Source: an uncultured Thermoproteales archaeon (GTDB taxonomy: Archaea > Thermoproteota > Thermoprotei > Thermoproteales > Thermoproteaceae). Taken from it: DNA of 64,000 nucleotides. The stretch is taken from positions 62,001-126,000 of the forward strand of contig CALJAK010000001.1 in NCBI GenBank assembly GCA_938027595.1. The letters are read 5' to 3'. Shown one piece after another: positions 39,364-47,853 of the stretch. The position numbers were made by a program, and so were the translations under genes. Every line of letters begins with the position of its first letter. Positions within the stretch are counted from its first letter, which is position 1. The notes below the pieces were generated by a model. The model searched no databases and was not told where the DNA came from. It saw only the letters and a list, made by a program, of their open reading frames with translations.

Positions 39364-39976
39364 GGGGGGAAAGTTGGAGAGAGTTACGGAGCCGGCGTTG
39401 AGGCTTTCCCCCCGCCAGATAGCTGTAAAAGTGAGGGCGTTTCTCGTCGATGACTTTTCCCAGTGGAGTGTCTCCAGGGGGGGCGTCTCTCTCTCTAGGT
39501 GGGCTTTCGGCGTTGTTGTAACTGGCGGCGAGGTGGGGCGTTACGTGGTGGCTCACGCCGAGAACGCCGCCGCTGAGTATGTAGCTTCAGATAGATACGT
39601 CTACGTCGACGTGCCTGACTCCTCGGCGCTTGAGGTAGTGCACGTGGCTTACGTCTTGGAGGCTCTAGACAAGCTGCCGAGGTTTCGGCCAGTGGAAGTG
39701 TTGGGAGACGACCCCAGGCGGATTGTGGTAGGGGAGTTGGCAGAGGTGGGGGTCTCCAAGTGGAAAATCGCGCTGGGGGGCGCGGTGGTTAAGTCGGGAC
39801 GTGCGGTGGCTGTGTCTAGACTAGTGGAGGCGGCTGGGAGCTGCGTCGTGAGGTTTGTAGACCTACCCAGCGTGTGGGCTCTCAGGAGGGGTTTGAGACT
39901 TGGCGTGAGGCTAGGTCTGCCAAAGGTGGGGCTTGGGGAGATGTCTCTCGATAAGTGGGCTGTGGTGGAGGTGTAG
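39344..39976 (+). CDS. Hypothetical protein, possibly a reduced GroES-like dehydrogenase domain
   Basis: A 210-residue protein, not firmly recognised. The order ELRGGKLERV, RQIAVKVRAFLVDDFSQW, FGVVVTGGEVGRYVVAHAEN and AAEYVASDRYVYVDVPDSSA recalls the N-terminal GroES-like fold of medium-chain dehydrogenases. The zinc-ligand Cys/His and the Rossmann motif are absent. Function unknown. ATG 39344 lies within the ubiD 3' end, so translation is coupled. The next gene (lysS) starts 28 nt after its stop with its own TATA box. Confidence 0.6.
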   Translation: MWRLELRGGKLERVTEPALRLSPRQIAVKVRAFLVDDFSQWSVSRGGVSLSRWAFGVVVTGGEVGRYVVAHAENAAAEYVASDRYVYVDVPDSSALEVVHVAYVLEALDKLPRFRPVEVLGDDPRRIVVGELAEVGVSKWKIALGGAVVKSGRAVAVSRLVEAAGSCVVRFVDLPSVWALRRGLRLGVRLGLPKVGLGEMSLDKWAVVEV

Positions 39977-40004
39977 TTTTTAAACTGTGTATTTGGGGTG
40001 TGCA

Positions 40005-41438
40005 ATGGCTGAGTCCGTCGAGCGGTGGCGTAATGTAGTCAACTCAGTGAGAGCTAGAGGCGTGGAGCCCTATCCACATAGATTTTACGTAACTCACAGC
40101 GTTAGGCAGTTGGGTGAACTGCGGCGACGCGCTTTGCTAGACCCCTGGTTGGGTATGGTGGTTAAGACCGCCGGCAGAGTTACAGACGTGAGGCGTCACC
40201 CCAACGTGGTTTTTCTAGACTTATACGAAGACTTCGCCCGTTTTCAAGTCATGGTGGACCCGGCGGACCCAGTGGTGGCGCACGTCTGGCGTGGCGATTT
40301 CGTCGGCGTGGAGGGCCCCCTTGTCAAGACTCAGAGGGGCGACTACGCGGTTAGAGCCACGGCGTTGACGCTGTTGGCTAAGGCAACTCAGCCGCTGCCC
40401 GAGTGGGGCGTGGTGGATAGAGAATCGCCGTTTTACATGAGGTACCGGTCTGTGGCTATGGTGCTAGACCCCCAGTTGAAGTGGCGGGTTTACGCCAGGG
40501 CTAGGTTGATACAAGCTTTGAGAGAAGCCATGTGGCGCCGTGGTTTTGTGGAGATTCCGACGCCAGTTTTGCAACCGATATATGGCGGAGCCGCCGCGAG
40601 ACCCTTCACCACGAGAGTGTGGGCCATAGAGGAGGAGTGGTACCTCCGCATCTCTACTGAGTTGTACCTCAAGCGGTACATAATCGCCGGCTTTTCGAAA
40701 GTGTTTGAGATAGGTCCGCAATTCCGCAATGAGGACATAGACGCTCTGCACAACCCGGAGTTTTGGTCTATGGAGGCTTACCAGACTTACGCCGATTATA
40801 ACGACATGATGCGCCTCACGGAGGAAGTTATTTACGAGGCGGTCACTTCGGTGTTGGGCAGCCCCGTGGTGCGGTATAGGGGGGTAGACATAGACCTCAC
40901 ACCGCCGTGGCGTAGGATATCGCTGTATGACGCCATGCGTAAATACGCCGAGTTGGACCCAGACAGTCTGTCAGACAGTCAGATAAGAGAGTTGCTACGC
41001 AAGCTGGGCGTGGAGTTGAAAACGTACAACAGGGGGGTCGCTTTAGTTAAATTATTTGAAAAAACTGTAGAGAAGAAGTTACTGGAGCCCACTTTCGTGT
41101 TTGACTATCCCGAGGAATCTACGCCGTTGTGTAAACCACACAGAGAAAAAACTGGCTTTGTGGAGAGATTCGAGGCTTTCCTCGGCGGCCACGAGGTGGC
41201 TAACGCCTACACTGAGCTCAACGACCCAGTTAGACAATACGAGTTCTTCAAGCGGGAGGAGGAGTTATACCACAGGGAGGAGGCCCACCCGCTGGATTGG
41301 GACTTCGTAGAAGAGCTCTCTTTCGGGATGCCGCCCACGGGCGGCGTGGGGATCGGCGTGGATAGACTAGCCATGGTGGTGACAAACGCCGAGTCTATAA
41401 AAGACGTCATCCCCTACCCCATCGTGAAGAGGGGATAA
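40005..41438 (+). CDS. lysS: Lysyl-tRNA synthetase, class II
   Basis: A 477-residue class II synthetase. An N-terminal OB-fold anticodon-binding domain (about 50-140) is followed by the catalytic core with motif 2 (KVFEIGPQFRNEDID) and motif 3 (GGVGIGVDRLAMVV). Most euryarchaea use class I LysRS, whereas crenarchaea such as this have class II. ATG 40005 (MAESVERW) is preferred over ATG 39987 because GTTTTTAAACTG is ~25 nt upstream. The 3' end overlaps the convergent glycosyltransferase gene by 32 nt. Confidence 0.94.
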   Translation: MAESVERWRNVVNSVRARGVEPYPHRFYVTHSVRQLGELRRRALLDPWLGMVVKTAGRVTDVRRHPNVVFLDLYEDFARFQVMVDPADPVVAHVWRGDFVGVEGPLVKTQRGDYAVRATALTLLAKATQPLPEWGVVDRESPFYMRYRSVAMVLDPQLKWRVYARARLIQALREAMWRRGFVEIPTPVLQPIYGGAAARPFTTRVWAIEEEWYLRISTELYLKRYIIAGFSKVFEIGPQFRNEDIDALHNPEFWSMEAYQTYADYNDMMRLTEEVIYEAVTSVLGSPVVRYRGVDIDLTPPWRRISLYDAMRKYAELDPDSLSDSQIRELLRKLGVELKTYNRGVALVKLFEKTVEKKLLEPTFVFDYPEESTPLCKPHREKTGFVERFEAFLGGHEVANAYTELNDPVRQYEFFKREEELYHREEAHPLDWDFVEELSFGMPPTGGVGIGVDRLAMVVTNAESIKDVIPYPIVKRG

Positions 41439-42903
41439 CTATCGCGAGGTAGGTGTATGTAGATATGACCAAGAGAGACAGTGAGTTTATGAAAAGTGGC
41501 AAGTTTTGTAAATACACTGCGGCTGTGGTCAAGAGAGACAAGACAGCCACTATAGTCAACTCATACAGCCCCCTCCCCCCCAACGCCGCTAGCCCCTTGG
41601 GAGTTACGTGCCACTTGATCCCCCGCCTGAGGAAACCCAGTAGGGCGTATACAGTCAGGAGTGGGCTTAGAGTCAGCAACACGGCGGTGGATTTCGCCAA
41701 CTTTCCCCCCACCTCTAGAAATCTATAGCCGTCCAACTTGGCGATTCTATATATGTAGAAAGTCTGCACCACTGCGCTAGCCGCCAGCGCCAGTTGGAGT
41801 ATCAGTATGTAAAACGGCGGTAGCAGCACCCCCATGAACCCCAACGCCAAGCCCGTGACTATTGTGGCGAAGGTGGTGAGGACAGCCAGGGGGTGCGTCG
41901 CTATGTTTAGCAAAATACTCAATTTGTGCACTGTAGACATGGGGGTTTTCAACAATTTTATTAAATATGTGGAGAGTACATGCGCCGAGTTGTAAGTCCA
42001 CCGCGTGTATTGTTTCCTAAAGGAATACCAACCGGCCGGCACCTCCACTAACACTGGGGGGCCCTGTACATACGTCACGCGGCCACCGTGCAAATACGCC
42101 TTTGCAGAAATGTCGTAGTCGTCTGCTGTACAATTACAGAACCCGCCAATTTCCTGGAGGAATTGTTTTCTCACAACGATCCCAGACCCCAGGGCGAATA
42201 TGGGGTGTTTAGACAAGTGGCGACCCACGATAGAGACGTGGTAAATTAAATATCGATAGAGAAAGAGTTGTAGATTGGCAATTGGAGTCTTTACAGTGGC
42301 GTATCCGTCCCACCCCAAAAAGACAATTTCTCTATCCCCAACCACACTTGCGCGAGTACAGAGATCCCGCGGGGGGACACTGTCTACGTCTAGAAATATC
42401 AACACCTCTCCACGGGCGTGTTGCACAGCCCAATTCATCGCCACCCCCCTGTAGCCAATTGGGTTTGTCCTCCTCAACACTCTCACGTTGGGGACCCCCA
42501 GCGACTCTATTGCGTCTCTAATTTCTCTATAGAGTTGAGGTGGGTCGTCAGACACTATTAAAATCTCGGCGTTGCAATTCAGAGACTTAATCCGCCTGAC
42601 TATATCCACAACAGTTTCCACCTTCTCGTTCTTTATGGGAATTATAATTGTCGTGGGGCGGTTGTGTAGAGTTGGCGAATTGTGTGAAGGTAGAGTCGCC
42701 ACTCTCGCGTAGTATATATAATGCGCCACAAGCACAATCGCTAGGATTAACAACATGGCGTATAGAGACAAAAAGACGTCTTGAAGCCACCGGGGCACCG
42801 GCGGCGCGTTAGAGATTAACACTGGCCCCTGTAGAGTTTTGTTGATAGCATTCAGAGTTTTGTTAATTCCCGCAGTGACATTTAAAAAAGTGACGTTAAC
42901 CAT
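41407..42903 (-). CDS. Membrane glycosyltransferase, family 2 (processive type)
   Basis: A 498-residue protein. The N-terminus has several N-x-T sequons and one helix (about 47-65), followed by a GT-A domain with the nucleotide-sugar Asp pair (SDDPP, FLDVDSVPPRD), the acceptor acid in DDYD, and QYTRW, the QxxRW signature of cellulose-synthase/hyaluronan-like enzymes. Five or six C-terminal helices form the likely export channel. It probably makes and exports a polysaccharide or glycolipid. It is monocistronic and convergent with lysS. Confidence 0.87.
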   Translation of the reverse strand: MVNVTFLNVTAGINKTLNAINKTLQGPVLISNAPPVPRWLQDVFLSLYAMLLILAIVLVAHYIYYARVATLPSHNSPTLHNRPTTIIIPIKNEKVETVVDIVRRIKSLNCNAEILIVSDDPPQLYREIRDAIESLGVPNVRVLRRTNPIGYRGVAMNWAVQHARGEVLIFLDVDSVPPRDLCTRASVVGDREIVFLGWDGYATVKTPIANLQLFLYRYLIYHVSIVGRHLSKHPIFALGSGIVVRKQFLQEIGGFCNCTADDYDISAKAYLHGGRVTYVQGPPVLVEVPAGWYSFRKQYTRWTYNSAHVLSTYLIKLLKTPMSTVHKLSILLNIATHPLAVLTTFATIVTGLALGFMGVLLPPFYILILQLALAASAVVQTFYIYRIAKLDGYRFLEVGGKLAKSTAVLLTLSPLLTVYALLGFLRRGIKWHVTPKGLAALGGRGLYELTIVAVLSLLTTAAVYLQNLPLFINSLSLLVISTYTYLAIVIPSSRWGRG

Positions 42904-43012
42904 AGTGTGGATAATGTCGAAATATATATATTGGCACTACCCAACCCCAGAGTTGTAAAACAATATCCAGAACATACGGAACATCATTAATATACGGAGC
43001 CACTGTTAATAC
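42904..43012. promoter_or_regulatory. Divergent region between glycosyltransferase and thyX
   Basis: 109 nt holding several A/T boxes. CATTAATATAC at about 42984-42994 is ~26 nt before ATG 43013 and is the best thyX TATA box. AATATATATATTGG near 42920-42933 faces the glycosyltransferase start at 42903. Confidence 0.5.
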
Positions 43013-43792
43013 ATGAAGCCACACGTGGTTACTTCTGAATCTAATGACGCCGACAATTATTGTATGCGTAATTTCGCAGATCGGCCACACGTGGTTATTT
43101 CCGAGTCCCCCATCGTCAAGCTCCTGCTGCACTGGGGGTCTGAGGAGCAGATATCTAAACTCACTGACGTGTTATATAGAGGGGTTGAGGGGGATGTGTC
43201 TGGGGATGTATCCATGAAGAGAATCACGGCTTTTTTCAAAAGGGGTCACTGGTCTGTGTTCGAGTTCATGGGGGCTCAGTTTTTGGTGGAGTGTTCCCGG
43301 GCGTGTCACACGCAGTTTATTAGACACAGATTGGCGTCTTACTGGGCTGAATCGCAGAGGTATGTAGATTACTCAAAGAGAGAGATTAGGTTCATAACGC
43401 CTAGGGGCTTCCCCCGTGAAGTGTTGGAGGAGGCTTATAAACAATATCTAAAGCTGAGGGAGAGTTATAAGCCGGAGTACGCCCGGCTGGCTCTGCCCAA
43501 CGCCGCCGCCGTGAGGTTTGTTGTGCAAATGAACGCCAGAGAGTTAATGTTCAATTTCATACCGCTTAGATGTTCATTATCTGCTCAAGCTGAAATTAGA
43601 CATGTGTGTTGGCAGATGTATGCAAAAGCGTGGAAAATATGGCCTACATTGTCCAAATTAGTGTGGGAGGAGCTGCCGTCGTTGCATAGAGACTTCTGCA
43701 CGAAAGTGCCGAAAGGCGAGGACTGCCGCCTCTACGCCATCAAAGACGCAGAGGAGACACACGGCCCCCTGCCGGAGAAGCCTTGGTTATGA
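43013..43792 (+). CDS. thyX: FAD-dependent thymidylate synthase
   Basis: Makes dTMP from dUMP using FAD and methylenetetrahydrofolate or an archaeal C1 carrier. The 259-residue protein has the ThyX motif FIRHRLASYWAESQRY (RHRx7S) and the downstream segment IPLRCSLSAQAEIRHV. The N-terminus is odd: KPHVVTSES at residues 2-10 recurs as RPHVVISES 22 codons later, so the first ~22 residues look like an added duplication. The next gene overlaps the stop (ATGA). Confidence 0.94.
   Translation: MKPHVVTSESNDADNYCMRNFADRPHVVISESPIVKLLLHWGSEEQISKLTDVLYRGVEGDVSGDVSMKRITAFFKRGHWSVFEFMGAQFLVECSRACHTQFIRHRLASYWAESQRYVDYSKREIRFITPRGFPREVLEEAYKQYLKLRESYKPEYARLALPNAAAVRFVVQMNARELMFNFIPLRCSLSAQAEIRHVCWQMYAKAWKIWPTLSKLVWEELPSLHRDFCTKVPKGEDCRLYAIKDAEETHGPLPEKPWL
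43018..43041 (+). repeat. In-frame direct repeat at the start of thyX (second copy 43084-43107)
   Basis: 24 nt starting GCCACACGTGGTTA match 43084-43107 with three differences. The copies are 66 nt apart, a multiple of three. Confidence 0.8.
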
Positions 43793-44631
43793 GAGTTTTG
43801 ATCAGGGGTCTTGAGGCCGGTTCTGCGTATCTCGCCTATCTGTTGAGAGAGAGTGGAGTGGAGGTGGATCTCCAAACTGCCAATCCGACTAACCCTCTGT
43901 TGGACATACCGCCTTTCGACCCCTTGTTTACTTTAGACTTCGTTAGAGACGTGTTGGCGGTGAGGCTAGTGGACGCCCCCTCTGGCAGATACGACGCCGT
44001 GGTTGACTCATGTGATGTGTGGTTTGGAGAAGTGGTGAAGGCGTTGGGGGGGAGTGAAGTGGTGTACGTAGTGGGAGACGGTTGGCTCTCTACATCGCTC
44101 TCTCTCTACCGCGGTCTCCCAGCGCCGGACGTGGATGTGGATGTGCCTGTGGAGAAGAGCGGCGATTTTGTGGAGATTTCTGTAAAGTACAGACCGTATG
44201 TGGGTGGCGATTTTTCGCTGTGTGGAAGTTTCAGAGACGCACTGGGGGGATGTCTATACAGTCCCATGAGAGTCTTGGAGCGCATATACACAGCCGCAGA
44301 TGTCTACGCAGCGTTGATGGGCCGCAAGCCGGTGGGTAGAGCTATAAGACTGGAGTACGCCGTGGGTAGAGACAGAGCGTACGTGGCCATCGGTTGTAGA
44401 CCCGAGGGGAAGTTATCTAGGATAAACCTCGGCGATGTGCAAGTTTGGGCGTACAGTGGTGGTTACTTCTTCATACAGTGCAGACCGGATCACCTCCCCT
44501 GGGTGTTTTCGATGTATAACTTAATCCGCGCTACTGACTTGGCGCCGTTGTACGATTTCGACCATAGGGGGAGGGGTCCCCTCAACGTGGCGTATTCTCC
44601 CCACCTCTTCAGAGCCGCTAGACGCGACTAG
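43789..44631 (+). CDS. Hypothetical protein with N-terminal Rossmann-like segment
   Basis: A 280-residue protein, family not recognised. It begins [22 protein letters not shown], followed by an acidic strand GVEVDLQT, resembling the start of a flavin- or NAD-binding fold although the glycine spacing is atypical. It contains Cys pairs but no obvious catalytic motif. ATG 43789 overlaps the thyX stop, so the two are coupled and a flavin-linked partner role is possible. Its 3' end overlaps the convergent Pop5 gene by 14 nt. Confidence 0.6.
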   Translation: MRVLIRGLEAGSAYLAYLLRESGVEVDLQTANPTNPLLDIPPFDPLFTLDFVRDVLAVRLVDAPSGRYDAVVDSCDVWFGEVVKALGGSEVVYVVGDGWLSTSLSLYRGLPAPDVDVDVPVEKSGDFVEISVKYRPYVGGDFSLCGSFRDALGGCLYSPMRVLERIYTAADVYAALMGRKPVGRAIRLEYAVGRDRAYVAIGCRPEGKLSRINLGDVQVWAYSGGYFFIQCRPDHLPWVFSMYNLIRATDLAPLYDFDHRGRGPLNVAYSPHLFRAARRD

Positions 44632-44911
44632 CGGTTAGACGCGGTGTGCGTATGGAGGCGGCGATGGATTTCGCTCTTTTGGCGGTGCCGGCGACTTTGA
44701 CCGTGCGGCAGTTTTCCATCAACGCCACCACGGCTCTCGCGACTCTCACCACATCTCTAGCTACTCCCACCACTAACACGTCGTCGTATATAGCTACAAA
44801 ACGCGGCGTGTGCACCATGGCGCGGAGACCAGCCAACATGTACCACTGCAGCATCTGGAGGTAGCAGTCTGGGGGGTTTTGAGACCTAATTATTAGATAT
44901 CTATACTTCAT
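44618..44911 (-). CDS. rnp2: Ribonuclease P protein component 2 (Pop5-like)
   Basis: A 97-residue basic protein starting [11 protein letters not shown], with [20 protein letters not shown] and the conserved-type [10 protein letters not shown] helix. It is short and divergent, so the assignment rests largely on gene order: L15e, COG1325 RNA-binding protein, Rpp30, Pop5 is a classic archaeal series. Pop5 pairs with Rpp30 on the catalytic domain of RNase P RNA, which suits Thermoproteales whose P RNA lacks the specificity domain. It overlaps the Rpp30-like gene by 11 nt. Confidence 0.75.
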   Translation of the reverse strand: MKYRYLIIRSQNPPDCYLQMLQWYMLAGLRAMVHTPRFVAIYDDVLVVGVARDVVRVARAVVALMENCRTVKVAGTAKRAKSIAASIRTPRLTASRV

Positions 44912-45428
44912 TGACTAACTCCACCAACGTGGCGAGATAGTTTCTCATCGACGCTTCCCAACTCTCGTCGCCTGTGAGTTCCACTAACAAAGCCGCTATG
45001 TCCAACGGCGATTTTACGTCTTCTACGGCCTCCACTGGTGTCGAGATGACTGTGGCTTCTGGCTCTAGAATCTCCAGCCAAGTGGCTAACAGCGGCAAGT
45101 CTCTGAGGAGGGGTTTTATGGGGAGCTCTACGTACTTGCCGAGTTTCAGAGCCGCCCTGGCTTGAGCTCTCGTGATGGGGACTCTTGGATTTACTCTAAT
45201 GAGCTGCACCTCTCTATGTAGATATTTGTTGAATTTCTCCCTCCCCCCAGCCTCCCCCCACCGCACGTCTACACCTCTGACAAACGCCGCTAGCAACTCG
45301 GTGGCGGCCTCACTGCGCATCAACGCCGCCCGCACCCCCACTTCCCACAGAGCTTTCTCAACGTTGGGTGTAACCACTGCCAAGTCCCACTCTACGAAAC
45401 CCCGCTTAACAGAGATTATCTTCGACAC
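44901..45428 (-). CDS. rnp3: Ribonuclease P protein component 3 (Rpp30-like, reduced)
   Basis: A 175-residue protein in the Rpp30 position between the COG1325 protein and Pop5. Pieces such as [45 protein letters not shown] and [12 protein letters not shown] fit a shortened Rpp30 TIM barrel, which is usually above 200 residues. Sequence conservation is low, so context carries the call. GTG 45428 overlaps the upstream gene by 23 nt, and all three genes appear to be one operon. Confidence 0.68.
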   Translation of the reverse strand: MSKIISVKRGFVEWDLAVVTPNVEKALWEVGVRAALMRSEAATELLAAFVRGVDVRWGEAGGREKFNKYLHREVQLIRVNPRVPITRAQARAALKLGKYVELPIKPLLRDLPLLATWLEILEPEATVISTPVEAVEDVKSPLDIAALLVELTGDESWEASMRNYLATLVELVNEV

Positions 45429-45753
45429 GGACCTTGAGCCTCACCACGTCGTCGTGATTTGTCACTCTAGCAATGGCTCTAACTAATTGTTGTTTATCTA
45501 GACGTATGTAGTAAACGCCGTCTTCAGCTGGTTTGAGGTCTGCGCCGGAGAGTGACGCGCAGAGTTTCTCTAAAACGCTGTCGCAATTCTCCACTAGCGA
45601 GGTTAATAGATAAATCTCGTTGCCATAGTGCCCCCTCTGCATCTCCACCACTATGGGAATCTCGCCGAAGAAATTCCTCAAGACTTCTATCACTGTGTCT
45701 AGACTCTCCGTACTGTGAACTATCGTAGAAATTTTCACATAACGACACTTCAC
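45406..45753 (-). CDS. RNA-binding protein of the COG1325 (predicted exosome-associated) family
   Basis: A 115-residue protein starting [20 protein letters not shown], the hallmark N-terminus of this archaeal family, with later [15 protein letters not shown] and [13 protein letters not shown]. It is encoded next to L15e and RNase P proteins in many archaea, suggesting a role in RNA processing. GTG 45753 is mirror-placed relative to the L15e ATG across a 46-nt gap. Confidence 0.85.
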   Translation of the reverse strand: MKCRYVKISTIVHSTESLDTVIEVLRNFFGEIPIVVEMQRGHYGNEIYLLTSLVENCDSVLEKLCASLSGADLKPAEDGVYYIRLDKQQLVRAIARVTNHDDVVRLKVRVEDNLC

Positions 45754-45799
45754 GGGTAGTCATAAACCAAAGTTTAAAAATAGTTAATAGAAGTGAGCC
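45754..45799. promoter_or_regulatory. Mirror-symmetric shared promoter, COG1325 operon / L15e
   Basis: The 46-nt gap has one box, AGTTTAAAAATAG, whose palindromic TTTAAA core (about 45771-45776) is ~23-25 nt from both start codons. It can serve the RNase P-protein operon to the left and L15e to the right. Confidence 0.65.
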
Positions 45800-46363
45800 A
45801 TGGCTCCGTCTGCTTATGGCTACATGGCTATGTGGCATAGGAAAATCGGCCGCGCCATTCGTGAACAAGTAATGAGACGTAGGTTGATACAGTGGAGGAA
45901 AGCACCTTCGATAGTTAGAGTAGAGAGACCGAGCCGGCTTGAGAAAGCAAGGAAGTTGGGATACAAAGCCAAACAAGGCGTCGTAGTGGTTAGAGTGAGG
46001 TTGATCAGAGGTCTCTTCAACAGGAGGCGGCCGGAGTCGGGCCGGCGCCCCAAGAGGATGGGTGTCTACGGGATATCTGCATGGAAGTCGTGGAGACAAG
46101 TGGCCGAAGAGAGAGCCGCCAGGAGGTTTCCAAACATGGAGGTGTTGAATAGCTATTGGGTCGCAGACGATGGGATCTATAGATATTTCGAAGTGATTTT
46201 AGTAGATTGCAACATCCGCAAGCTGGATTATCCAGACATCTGCGGAGTAGAAGTGAAGAGGAGGAGACTGCTGCGGAGGTTAAAAGAAAAACAGAAGAAA
46301 GTAATTGAATACTTGAAAAAAGTGGGCCCGCCGGGATTTGAACCCGGGACCACCCGCGCGTGA
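45800..46363 (+). CDS. rpl15e: 50S ribosomal protein L15e (eL15)
   Basis: A 187-residue archaeal/eukaryotic ribosomal protein with [55 protein letters not shown] and [19 protein letters not shown]. The last 13 residues (GPPGFEPG and on) are encoded by the strand opposite the 3' half of a tRNA-Val gene, because no stop occurs before the tRNA; the TGA at 46361-46363 lies in the anticodon loop. ATG 45800 has a TATA box ~25 nt upstream. Confidence 0.95.
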   Translation: MAPSAYGYMAMWHRKIGRAIREQVMRRRLIQWRKAPSIVRVERPSRLEKARKLGYKAKQGVVVVRVRLIRGLFNRRRPESGRRPKRMGVYGISAWKSWRQVAEERAARRFPNMEVLNSYWVADDGIYRYFEVILVDCNIRKLDYPDICGVEVKRRRLLRRLKEKQKKVIEYLKKVGPPGFEPGTTRA

Positions 46364-46394
46364 GGCGGGCATCATACCGCTAGACTACGGGCCC
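46323..46394 (-). tRNA. tRNA-Val (anticodon CAC)
   Basis: 72 nt folding as a full cloverleaf: acceptor GGGCCCG/CGGGCCC, D arm around AGCGGTAT, anticodon stem CCCGC/GCGGG with loop CTCACGC, T arm CCGGG-TTCAAAT-CCCGG, and discriminator A. The anticodon CAC is at 46362-46360. No intron, and CCA is not encoded. On this strand AATTTTAAAATA (about 46413-46425) is centred ~26 nt before the mature 5' end, so transcription may start at or very near nucleotide 1. The gene overlaps L15e by 41 nt in antisense. Confidence 0.93.
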
Positions 46395-46423
46395 TAGATG
46401 TAAATACAGAGGTATTTTAAAAT

Positions 46424-46798
46424 TTACTGAATTGGTGTCTGTACCTCTACCTCCACTTCCGGAGGCGTCTGTCGCGTGTCTACCTTTAGATAAACCTCTC
46501 TCGTGGGCATGCCCAGATTCTTCCCCTCTCTCAACGCCCAGAAGAGTATTTTTGCGTATGCGTTGTCTACTTTGTCTGCGGTTCCCACGAATTTCGCCAC
46601 TGCCAACTTAGCTGGCGGCAGTACCTTATCGCCATTTGGGTCTGGGGTGAAGATTTCCACAATCATTTCGTTGCCATCTCTCCCGTGGAATATCAACACT
46701 GCGTTTTGCCGCAGTTCACTCGAAATCGCGTTTCTATTTGGAATTTTCTTAATTACGCTAAATCCCCTCAATTCTGGAACTTCTCTAATTTCAACCAT
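46424..46798 (-). CDS. GyrI-like / effector-binding domain protein
   Basis: A 124-residue protein starting [13 protein letters not shown]. The C-terminal half, [20 protein letters not shown] then [10 protein letters not shown] and [11 protein letters not shown], fits the GyrI-like small-molecule-binding fold that typically ends in 'PTREVYL...TEVQxPI'. It has no DNA-binding domain and probably binds a small hydrophobic or amphipathic ligand. It shares a TATA box with the divergent nucS gene. Confidence 0.65.
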   Translation of the reverse strand: MVEIREVPELRGFSVIKKIPNRNAISSELRQNAVLIFHGRDGNEMIVEIFTPDPNGDKVLPPAKLAVAKFVGTADKVDNAYAKILFWALREGKNLGMPTREVYLKVDTRQTPPEVEVEVQTPIQ

Positions 46799-46843
46799 GC
46801 CGCGTGTTTGTTGGATATATTAAAGGTTTTGGTATTGTTAGAC
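46799..46843. promoter_or_regulatory. Mirror-symmetric shared promoter, GyrI-like / nucS
   Basis: A 45-nt gap with one box, GGATATATTAAAGG, at about 46813-46826, lying 22-25 nt from both the ATG at 46798 and the GTG at 46844. The rest of the gap has no second TATA candidate. Confidence 0.65.
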
Positions 46844-47530
46844 GTGCGCAGACCCATTGACGCTGTGGAGGCCGCTAAATTAATAAACAGCAGCAAGAAA
46901 ACCGGCGTTGTGGTAATTGTGGGTGTCTGCGAAGTGACATACGTAGGTAGAGCTTCGGCGAGGTTGAAGAAAGGCAGTAGACTAGTGATAATCAAGAGAG
47001 ACGGCACGTTGTTAGTTCACGAAGCTGAGAAAGCCCAGCCAAAGATTTGGAACCCCCCAGGTAGCTCCACGGCGGCGTTTGTGGAGAGGGGAACTCTAGT
47101 GGTGAAGAGTGTTAGAAACAAACCATTCGAGACTGTCAGGATATCTTTCGAGACTGTGGACTTCGTCGACACGTTTGAAATAGGCGCCACGGAACTGGAG
47201 TTAGTCGGCAGCGAGAGAGACTTCGTGAAGAAACTGGCAGAGTCGCCCTGGTTGATAGAAGAGGGGATGGAAGTTCTGGGGGTTGAGGTACCCACAGACG
47301 TGGGGCACGTGGATATATTGGCGAGAGACGGCAGGGGGAGACACGTCGTCATAGAGATAAAACGCGACGTGGCTACGCACGACGCAGTGTTTCAACTAGC
47401 TAGATACGTGGAGTCATTCAGACGGAGGGGGATAGAGGTTAGAGGCATCTTGGTAGCTTCAGACATCACATCCACCGCATATGACTACCTCAAGAGATAC
47501 GGCTTGGAATTTTTCAAAATGAGACGGTAA
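46844..47530 (+). CDS. nucS: Mismatch-specific endonuclease NucS/EndoMS
   Basis: A 228-residue restriction-fold endonuclease acting on mismatched or branched DNA, often with PCNA. N-terminal dimerisation domain (to about residue 110), then the nuclease domain with [20 protein letters not shown] and R, the D/ExK catalytic motif, and [13 protein letters not shown]. The frame extends upstream to 46685 over the divergent gene. GTG 46844 is selected because it is ~25 nt from the shared TATA box and gives the usual NucS length. The protein ends FFKMRR with no obvious PIP box. Confidence 0.9.
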   Translation: MRRPIDAVEAAKLINSSKKTGVVVIVGVCEVTYVGRASARLKKGSRLVIIKRDGTLLVHEAEKAQPKIWNPPGSSTAAFVERGTLVVKSVRNKPFETVRISFETVDFVDTFEIGATELELVGSERDFVKKLAESPWLIEEGMEVLGVEVPTDVGHVDILARDGRGRHVVIEIKRDVATHDAVFQLARYVESFRRRGIEVRGILVASDITSTAYDYLKRYGLEFFKMRR

Positions 47531-47589
47531 TATCAAGATATTACATAAAAATTTCCGAGCCACATTTATATATACACATGTTTACATGT

Positions 47590-47820
47590 GTGTATAGAGT
47601 GTTAAGAAACAAACAGGGCGACAGAATTTTAATAACAGGCAAGGAAAGCGATTTGGAATTGTTGAAAGACGGTTGGTCTATAGTGTTTGAATCGCCATAT
47701 TGGGACGTGGCTTTTGCACACGCTATGGAGATCGCAGAAGATGAAGTAATAGAGTGGTACTATGAAGAGCAGACGAGAAGACGTCGAAAACGATATTTCT
47801 CTACCTATTCACTCTTCTGA
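47590..47820 (+). CDS. Small hypothetical protein, paralogue of the 61404 product
   Basis: A 76-residue protein; family not recognised. From GTG 47590 it reads YRVLRNKQGDRILITG, then DGWSIVFESPYWDVAFAHAM and EIAEDEVIEWYYEEQ. It matches the 61-residue protein at 61404 along its whole length (pattern Y-x-V, RIL-T, GW-I, W--A---A--IA, EW--EE). GTG 47590 is preferred to ATG 47578 because TTTATATATAC lies ~24 nt upstream and because the start then aligns with the paralogue. The C-terminal tail is basic (TRRRRKRYF). Confidence 0.65.
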   Translation: MYRVLRNKQGDRILITGKESDLELLKDGWSIVFESPYWDVAFAHAMEIAEDEVIEWYYEEQTRRRRKRYFSTYSLF

Positions 47821-47853
47821 GGTTTAAGTTTATCTAGAGCTCGTTCGGTAGTT

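Noticed and set aside
46685-46843. Longer nucS frame with a ~53-residue N-terminal extension
   Set aside because: The extension is antisense to the GyrI-like gene and the shared TATA box lies within it.
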